A stretch of DNA of 9,764 nucleotides from assembly GCA_903891395.1 (NCBI GenBank), contig CAITEM010000295.1, positions 1 to 9,764 on the forward strand, given 5' to 3'. Each line of letters opens with the position of its first letter. Position 1 is the first letter of the stretch. Shown one piece after another: positions 5,528 to 9,764 of this stretch. The notes beneath the pieces were generated by a model, which saw only the letters and a program-made list of their open reading frames with translations, did not search any database and had not been told where the DNA came from. The stretch is from an uncultured Hyphomicrobiales bacterium (GTDB lineage Bacteria; Pseudomonadota; Alphaproteobacteria; Rhizobiales; Xanthobacteraceae). The translations under genes and the position numbers were made by a program.

Positions 5528-6496
5528 TCACCGGTCCAGCGACGCGTCCTCGATCATCCAGTGGACCAAATCGGGAAACGAGATTCCCGCGTGCGCGGCG
5601 AGCTCCGGCACCAGCGAGGTCTTGGTCATGCCGGGCTGCGTGTTCACTTCGAGACAAGCGATGCCCGCGACACCCTTGGCGTCGTCGTAGCGGAAATCCG
5701 AACGCGTGACACCGCGGCAGCCGAGCGCCGCGTGAGCCAACAGAGCCAAGCGCCGGCACTCTTCGTAGATTTCGGCCGGCACCGGCGCGGGCAACAGATG
5801 CGTCGAACCGCCGGGCGCGTATTTGGCCTCGTAATCGTAGAACTTGGTGTTGGCGATGATTTCGATGACGCCGAGCGCGTGATCGCCCATCACCGCGCAC
5901 GTCAATTCCTTGCCGGGGATGAACGGCTCGATCAGGATTTTCTCGCCGAAGGCCCAGTCGGCGCGGTTCAATTCCTGCGGCGGGTGCGCGTGGTCTTTCT
6001 GCACGATGAAGACGCCGACGCTGGAGCCTTCCGCGATCGGCTTGAGGACATAAGGCGGCGGCAGCAGATGCCGCTTCGCCGCGTCGAGACGCGACACCAC
6101 CATGCCGCCGGGCACGGCCACGCCGCCGGCCTTGAGCACCGTCTTGGCGACGTCCTTCTGCATGGCGACGGCGGAGGCCATGACGCCGGAATGGCTGTAC
6201 GGAATGCCGAGGATTTCCAGCATGCCTTGCAACGTGCCGTCCTCGCCGGGACGGCCGTGCAGCACGTTGAGCGCGACGTCGGGTTTGAGCGCGCGCAAGG
6301 TGGCGGCGATGTCGCGGTCGACGTCGACGCGGGTGACACTGTAACCGGCGCGCTCGGCGGCATCGGCGCAGGCGTTGCCGGAGCGCAGCGACACTTCGCG
6401 CTCGGCCGACCACCCGCCCATCAGGACGGCGACGTGTTTGAGGGTGCTAATGACGTGCCTCCGAATCAGGGCGTAAGCTAGTGGCCCATAGGTCAT
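5528..6496 (-). CDS. ddl: D-alanine--D-alanine ligase
   Basis: This cytoplasmic ATP-grasp enzyme joins two D-alanines to make the dipeptide that MurF adds to the peptidoglycan precursor. Numbered from the ATG at 6496 (322 residues), the N-domain shows VAVLMGGWSAEREVSLRSG (22-40) and NVLHGRPGEDGTLQG (77-91). The ATP-grasp core shows YSHSGVMASA (100-109), LKPIAEGSSVGV (151-162), PGKELTCAVMG (194-204) and YDYEAKY (220-226). The end shows TRSDFRYDD (264-272) and CLEVNTQPGMT (281-291). All expected active-site motifs are present. Family members usually begin just before the VAVLMGG strand, so the first 15-17 residues look like an extension. A strong GGAGG at 6462-6458 sits six bases before an ATT codon at 6451, suggesting a rare start giving about 307 residues. 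The ATG at 6496 has only a weak AGGA about ten bases upstream. Neither ftsQ nor murB is adjacent on this strand, unlike the usual dcw order. Confidence 0.93.
   Translation of the reverse strand: MTYGPLAYALIRRHVISTLKHVAVLMGGWSAEREVSLRSGNACADAAERAGYSVTRVDVDRDIAATLRALKPDVALNVLHGRPGEDGTLQGMLEILGIPYSHSGVMASAVAMQKDVAKTVLKAGGVAVPGGMVVSRLDAAKRHLLPPPYVLKPIAEGSSVGVFIVQKDHAHPPQELNRADWAFGEKILIEPFIPGKELTCAVMGDHALGVIEIIANTKFYDYEAKYAPGGSTHLLPAPVPAEIYEECRRLALLAHAALGCRGVTRSDFRYDDAKGVAGIACLEVNTQPGMTKTSLVPELAAHAGISFPDLVHWMIEDASLDR
6449..6462 (-). promoter_or_regulatory. Strong Shine-Dalgarno sequence placed before an ATT codon in ddl
   Basis: GGAGG (6462-6458) is followed by six bases and then ATT (6451-6449) in the ddl frame. 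No ATG, GTG or TTG lies at a workable distance from it. Translation from the ATT would begin at the normal place for this family. The same GGAGG-plus-six arrangement drives the GTG start of murB at 8326, which shows that this spacing is used by neighbouring genes. Confidence 0.45.
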
Positions 6497-6574
6497 AAGG
6501 GCTGCGTCCTAGTCCATATCGCAGTCCGGTGACCGCATTACTAACGCGGACGGAACGGCAAAAGCGAGGCACGC

Positions 6575-7351
6575 ATGATCGAGGCCTGGTTGGATCTACC
6601 AGCGGCGGCCGTGTTCGGCGTGCTGGCTTTGCTCTATTTCTGCACGGCCGCGCTGATCGTCTGGGTGGTCTACGGCGCCCTGCTCGGCCCGCGCGTCAAA
6701 CAGCTCGACGGCGTGGTGGCGCCCTATTTCGGCGCCATCGGCGTGCTGTTCGCGCTACTCACCGGATTTCTCGCCAACGATATCGGCGACCGCAACCGCC
6801 AGGCGGCGCGCGCGGTGCAGTCCGAGGTCGCCGAATTGCGCAATTTGTTCACGCTCAGCGTGGCGTCGGCGTCCGACATGCATGCCATCCGCAACGACTG
6901 GACGGCCTACATCAAGGCCGCGACCGGCGAGGAATGGTCGGCCATGACGGTCGGCGAAAGCGCGCCGTCGGTGAACGCGGCCTATGACGACCTGCTGCGC
7001 GAGGTCAGCCATCCGAAAATCGCGGACGAAGCCGGCGCCCCGGTGCAATCGGCGCTGCTCAGTGCGGCGCTGCGCGTCGGCACCGCGCGGTCCGAACGTC
7101 TCGCGCTTGCCTCCGACAACACCAGCGAACTGAAATGGGCGATCGTGCTGATCCTCGGCGTCATGACGCAGATCGCGATCGGCTTGGTGCATCTGCAGAG
7201 GCGCAATGCGCATATCGCGGCGCTGACGGTGTTCTCGGTCGCGGTGGTGTGCACGCTCGGATTGATCGCGTTGCAGGAGCACCCCTTCGCCGGCAGCGTG
7301 CGGTTGGGACCGGCGCCCTTGCTGGAGTTGCTGAAGCTGCAGGGGCCGTGA
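6575..7351 (+). CDS. DUF4239 (bestrophin-like) membrane protein
   Basis: This 258-residue protein has the DUF4239 layout: two hydrophobic segments near the N-terminus (12-36 and 47-66), a long soluble helical middle (70-185), and two more near the C-terminus (187-206 and 212-234). Family-like stretches are LTGFLANDIGDRNRQAARAV (62-81), EVAELRNLF (84-92) and the C-terminal QEHPFAGSVRLGP (234-246). Members are sometimes described as bestrophin-like and possibly channel-forming, but no function is established as far as I know. The ATG has GAGG five bases upstream. The gene is inserted in reverse orientation between murB and ddl, diverging from ddl across 78 bases and converging on murB across 60. 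It probably forms its own transcription unit; I see no convincing promoter. A link to envelope function is only suggested by its location. Confidence 0.85.
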   Translation: MIEAWLDLPAAAVFGVLALLYFCTAALIVWVVYGALLGPRVKQLDGVVAPYFGAIGVLFALLTGFLANDIGDRNRQAARAVQSEVAELRNLFTLSVASASDMHAIRNDWTAYIKAATGEEWSAMTVGESAPSVNAAYDDLLREVSHPKIADEAGAPVQSALLSAALRVGTARSERLALASDNTSELKWAIVLILGVMTQIAIGLVHLQRRNAHIAALTVFSVAVVCTLGLIALQEHPFAGSVRLGPAPLLELLKLQGP

Positions 7352-7370
7352 CTTAAGCGATTCTCTTCTT

Positions 7371-7412
7371 GCGCATGATCTTGTCTAAAAACCGGTACCC
7401 GCTTTTCGGGAT
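7371..7412. repeat. Copy of a dispersed Rhizobiales palindromic repeat
   Basis: The segment opens with GCGCATGATCTTGTC, passes through AAAACCGGTACC and ends with CGCTTTTCGGGAT. I recall very similar sequences, reading outward as a GCATGATC-bounded imperfect palindrome with AAAACCGG and CTTTTCGG cores, as an abundant intergenic repeat in Bradyrhizobium, Rhodopseudomonas and relatives. Here the left GCGCATGATC end is intact. The right end stops at CGGGAT and lacks the matching GATCATGC, so the copy is truncated. It fills the gap between the convergent DUF4239 gene and murB and touches the murB stop codon. Confidence 0.7.
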
Positions 7413-8326
7413 TACACGCTATTCCCGATCCGCTTGATCTCCCATTCCAGGTCGATGCCGGAATGCGCCTTGACGCGGGCGCGCACGGTTTCGCCGAGAG
7501 TCTCGATGTCGGCGGCGGTGGCGCCGTCGAGACTGATCAGGAAATTGCTGTGCAGTTCGGACACCTGCGCGTTGCCGACCTTGAAACCGCGGCAGCCGGC
7601 TTCGTCGACCAGTTTCCACGAACTATGCCCGGGCGGGTTCTTGAAGGTCGAGCCGCCGGTGCGATTGCGCGGCTGGCTCGCCTCGCGCTTCTTCTTGATC
7701 TCCGCCATCTCGGCGGCAATCGCCTCCGGATCGCCTTTGCGGCCCTGGAACACAGCCCGCGTGAAGACGACATTTTCCGGCACGCCGCAATGCCGATAGG
7801 AAAATCCCATATCGGCGTTGCTGTAGGCGCGGATGTTGCCCTGGCGGTCGACGCCGCGCGCTTCGATCAGCACGTCCTTGGTCTCGCCGCCGTAGGCGCC
7901 ACCGTTCATGCGCAAAGCGCCGCCGATGGTGCCGGGAATGCCGCTATAGAACGCGAGACCGGCGATACCCGCCTTCTGCGCCGCGCGCGACACCATGACG
8001 TCGAGCATGGCGGTGCCGGCGGTGACCCGCTCGCCGTCGATGGCGACCTCGTTGAAACCGCGGCCGAGCCGGATGACGACGCCCTCGACGCCGCCGTCGC
8101 GCACGATCAGGTTCGAGCCGGCGCCGATCACCGTCACCGGAATCTCGGGCGGCATGTTGCGCAGCACGTAAGCGAGATCGTCTTCGTCCTCCGGCATGAA
8201 CAAAGCCTGCGCCGGACCGCCGACGCGGAACCAGGCGAACTCGCCGAGCGATTGATTGGCAATAAGCCGCCCGCGCAATTGCGGTAGGCGGCCTTTCAAC
8301 TCCGGCAGGATGTCCGGGAAGGCCAC
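7412..8326 (-). CDS. murB: UDP-N-acetylenolpyruvoylglucosamine reductase
   Basis: MurB reduces UDP-GlcNAc-enolpyruvate to UDP-N-acetylmuramate with NADPH and FAD in the cytoplasm, just before the MurC step. The 304-residue chain has the expected motifs: FRVGGPA (33-39), the FAD loop GAGSNLIVRDGG (68-79), SGIPGTIGGALRMNGGAYG (128-146), FSYRHC (175-180) with its arginine, QPRNRTGGSTFKNPPG (218-233) with the catalytic serine at 226, WKLVDEAG (237-244) and VSELHSNFLI (255-264). A C-terminal glutamate lies in LEWEIKRIG (293-301). Its length fits the short type II MurB. The start is GTG at 8326, with GGAGG at 8337-8333 six bases upstream inside the end of the thioesterase gene. One base separates the two genes, so they are surely cotranscribed. 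The last residues (NSV) and the stop lie at the edge of the dispersed repeat. Confidence 0.96.
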   Translation of the reverse strand: MAFPDILPELKGRLPQLRGRLIANQSLGEFAWFRVGGPAQALFMPEDEDDLAYVLRNMPPEIPVTVIGAGSNLIVRDGGVEGVVIRLGRGFNEVAIDGERVTAGTAMLDVMVSRAAQKAGIAGLAFYSGIPGTIGGALRMNGGAYGGETKDVLIEARGVDRQGNIRAYSNADMGFSYRHCGVPENVVFTRAVFQGRKGDPEAIAAEMAEIKKKREASQPRNRTGGSTFKNPPGHSSWKLVDEAGCRGFKVGNAQVSELHSNFLISLDGATAADIETLGETVRARVKAHSGIDLEWEIKRIGNSV

Positions 8327-8327
8327 G

Positions 8328-8705
8328 TCAGACCTCCGGGACGGGCGCAGGCCGGTGATCGGTGCCCAGCGCCACGAGCGTAAACGTCGCTTCCGTGACC
8401 TTGAATTCCTGTTCGTCCTCGCGGCGGCGGCGCCACGCCTCGATATGAACCTTCATCGACGTGCGTCCGGTCGAGATGATTTCGCCATAAAAGCTCACCT
8501 CATCGCCGACGGATACCGGCAGCAGAAAGCTCATGGCTTCGACCGCAGCGGTAACCACGCGGTTGCGCGCCCGCCGCGTGGCGAGCGACGCCGCCGCAAG
8601 GTCCATGTGCGCCATCAACCAGCCGCCGAAGATATCGCCCGCGGGATTGGCGTCCGCCGGCATGGCGATCATGCGGATCAGCGGCGCGAGTTTTTGCGTG
8701 TTCAT
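8328..8705 (-). CDS. YciA-like acyl-CoA thioesterase (hotdog fold)
   Basis: This 125-residue protein is a single hotdog domain that should hydrolyse acyl-CoA thioesters to free acid and CoA; family members usually form hexamers. The diagnostic stretch is NPAGDIFGGWLMAHMDLAA at 20-38, with the asparagine and aspartate of the YciA/BFIT-type active site. RVVTAAVEAMSFLLPVSVGDEV (49-70) follows, then GRTSMKVHIEA (80-90). The chain ends in a short proline-rich tail. The ATG at 8705 is preferred; an upstream ATG at 8762 would add 19 atypical residues and overlap murC. The ribosome binding site is weak. The gene lies 22 bases after the murC stop and one base before murB, so it is part of the same operon. 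A thioesterase is not a standard dcw gene. Its substrate is unknown; a role in lipid supply for the envelope is speculation. Confidence 0.88.
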   Translation of the reverse strand: MNTQKLAPLIRMIAMPADANPAGDIFGGWLMAHMDLAAASLATRRARNRVVTAAVEAMSFLLPVSVGDEVSFYGEIISTGRTSMKVHIEAWRRRREDEQEFKVTEATFTLVALGTDHRPAPVPEV

Positions 8706-8727
8706 GCTGTCCGTTTCCGCCAATACC

Positions 8728-9764
8728 TTACCCCAGCGCCTTGAGCTCCGCCGGCAGCGCATAGGCCCATTGCGTGATCGAGCCGGCGCCGAGGCACACG
8801 ACGTAATCGCCGGGTTTGGCCAAAGCCTTGATCAAGCCGGCGAGCTTTTCCGGCGCCTCGAGCGCCATCGCCTGGCGATGGCCATGCGCGCGCAGGCCCT
8901 GCACCAGCGCGTCGCGGTCGACGCCGGGAATGGGCTGCTCGCCCGCCGAATAGACCGGCGCGACGATGACGGTGTCGGCATCGTTGAAGCAGGAGCAGAA
9001 CTGCTCGAACAAGGCTTGCAGACGCGTGTAGCGATGCGGTTGCACGACGGCGATCACTTTGCCTTTCACGCTTTCGCGCGCGGCGCGCAACACGGCGGCA
9101 ATCTCGACCGGGTGATGGCCGTAGTCGTCGATGATGGTGACGCCGTTCCAATCGCCGACGCGGGTGAAGCGCCGCTTGACGCCGCCAAAGTTGCCGAGCG
9201 CCGTGCGGATCATGCCGTCACTGACGCCCAATTCGTGCGCGACGGCGATGGCCGCGGTGGCATTGAGCGCGTTGTGGCGGCCGGGCATCGGCATGATCAG
9301 CTTGTCGATGGTGTGCGTGGTCTTGCCCTCGCGGTCGCGGAACAGCACCGAGAAGCGCGACTTGCCGTCGTGATGATCGAGATCGACCAGCCGAATATCC
9401 GCCTGCGGATTTTCGCCGTAGGTGAGAATGCGGCGGTCTTCGAGTTTGCCGACAAGCGTCTGCACCACCGGATGATCGGTGCACATCACCGCGAAACCGT
9501 AAAACGGAATGTTTTCGATGAAAGCGCGGAACGCGTCCTGCACCGCCTCGAAGGTGTGGAAGTGATCGAGATGCTCAGGATCGATATTGGTGACGATGGC
9601 GATGTCGGCCGGCAGTTTCAGGAAGGTGCCGTCGGACTCGTCGGCCTCGACCACCATCCACTCGCCGGCGCCGAGCCGCGCGTTGGTGCCATAGGCGTTG
9701 ATGATGCCGCCGTTGATGACGGTCGGGTCGAGTTCGCCGGCGTCGAGCAGAGTCGCAACCAGCG
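8728..9764 (-). CDS. murC: UDP-N-acetylmuramate--L-alanine ligase, lacking its N-terminus (window edge)
   Basis: MurC adds L-alanine to UDP-N-acetylmuramate, using ATP, as the first amino-acid step of the precursor stem peptide. About 345 residues are present, and the frame is open to the right edge; roughly 120 N-terminal residues, including the P-loop, lie outside. Visible motifs in order are GGIINAYGTNARLG, EADESDGTF, TNIDPEHLDHF, PGRHNALNATAA, NFGGVKRRF, DDYGHHPVEI, HRYTRL, APVYSAGE and LGAGSIT near the end. These cover the central ATP-binding domain and the C-terminal substrate domain of Mur ligases. The gene ends in TAA at 8730-8728 and is followed after 22 bases by the thioesterase and then murB. 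No frameshift or missing motif is seen in the visible part. Confidence 0.96.
   Translation of the reverse strand, partial: LVATLLDAGELDPTVINGGIINAYGTNARLGAGEWMVVEADESDGTFLKLPADIAIVTNIDPEHLDHFHTFEAVQDAFRAFIENIPFYGFAVMCTDHPVVQTLVGKLEDRRILTYGENPQADIRLVDLDHHDGKSRFSVLFRDREGKTTHTIDKLIMPMPGRHNALNATAAIAVAHELGVSDGMIRTALGNFGGVKRRFTRVGDWNGVTIIDDYGHHPVEIAAVLRAARESVKGKVIAVVQPHRYTRLQALFEQFCSCFNDADTVIVAPVYSAGEQPIPGVDRDALVQGLRAHGHRQAMALEAPEKLAGLIKALAKPGDYVVCLGAGSITQWAYALPAELKALG

Noticed and set aside
5561..6481. Long plus-strand open frame of 306 codons opposite ddl
   Set aside because: It lies wholly within a well-supported gene, is full of histidine, arginine and glutamine as expected for the antisense of GC-rich coding sequence, and has no recognisable domain.
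6552..6574. GGAAC upstream of the DUF4239 gene as an EcfG promoter
   Set aside because: No GTT occurs at 16-17 bases, and a start there would fall inside the coding sequence.
7463..8287. Plus-strand open frame of 274 codons opposite murB
   Set aside because: All MurB motifs are intact on the minus strand; the antisense product has shadow-type composition and no family resemblance.
1..9764. CRISPR array, tRNA, rRNA, insertion sequence or prophage
   Set aside because: No regularly spaced repeats, tRNA-like cloverleaf, rRNA motif, transposase or phage structural gene was seen on either strand.

Overview
The window looks like a chromosomal segment of an alphaproteobacterium of the order Hyphomicrobiales (Rhizobiales), probably near the Bradyrhizobiaceae/Xanthobacteraceae. 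The evidence is the GC-rich coding sequence, the style of the Crp/Fnr regulator and HisKA_2 kinase, a candidate EcfG-type stress promoter, and two intergenic palindromic elements of kinds I recall as widely scattered in Bradyrhizobium and relatives. The genus cannot be fixed from sequence alone. No stretch over 300 bases lacks a gene; the longest gap is 278 bases (2326-2603).

Layout from left to right. Positions 1-112 (minus) hold the first 37 codons of a small antitoxin-like gene with a possible leaderless promoter. Positions 188-2325 (minus) hold a TRAP transporter pair, large permease dctM and small permease dctQ, overlapping by ATGA; no substrate-binding subunit is visible. Positions 2604-3227 (plus) hold an uncharacterised helix-turn-helix protein behind a good sigma70-type promoter. 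Positions 3406-3681 (plus) hold a small exported MXKDX-repeat protein behind a candidate EcfG promoter. A strong palindrome at 3708-3736 separates it from a convergent soluble HisKA_2 histidine kinase (3780-4538, minus). Upstream of the kinase are a Crp/Fnr regulator (4641-5378, minus) and D-alanine--D-alanine ligase (5528-6496, minus). A DUF4239 membrane protein (6575-7351, plus) faces murB (7412-8326, minus) across a second dispersed repeat. murB is preceded by a YciA-like acyl-CoA thioesterase (8328-8705) and by murC (8728 to the window edge), all on the minus strand.

murC, murB and ddl supply consecutive or nearby cytoplasmic steps of peptidoglycan precursor synthesis and normally sit together in the division and cell wall (dcw) cluster. 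Here the cluster is interrupted by a thioesterase between murC and murB and by an inverted DUF4239 gene between murB and ddl. The usual ftsQ-ftsA-ftsZ does not follow ddl; a regulator and a kinase do. The rest of the window is signalling, stress and transport.

I did not find a clearly new multi-gene system. The most useful leads are the unusual start region of ddl (a strong Shine-Dalgarno sequence placed in front of an ATT codon), the rearranged dcw cluster, the EcfG-like promoter on the MXKDX gene, and a sigma54-like inverted repeat abutting the kinase start.
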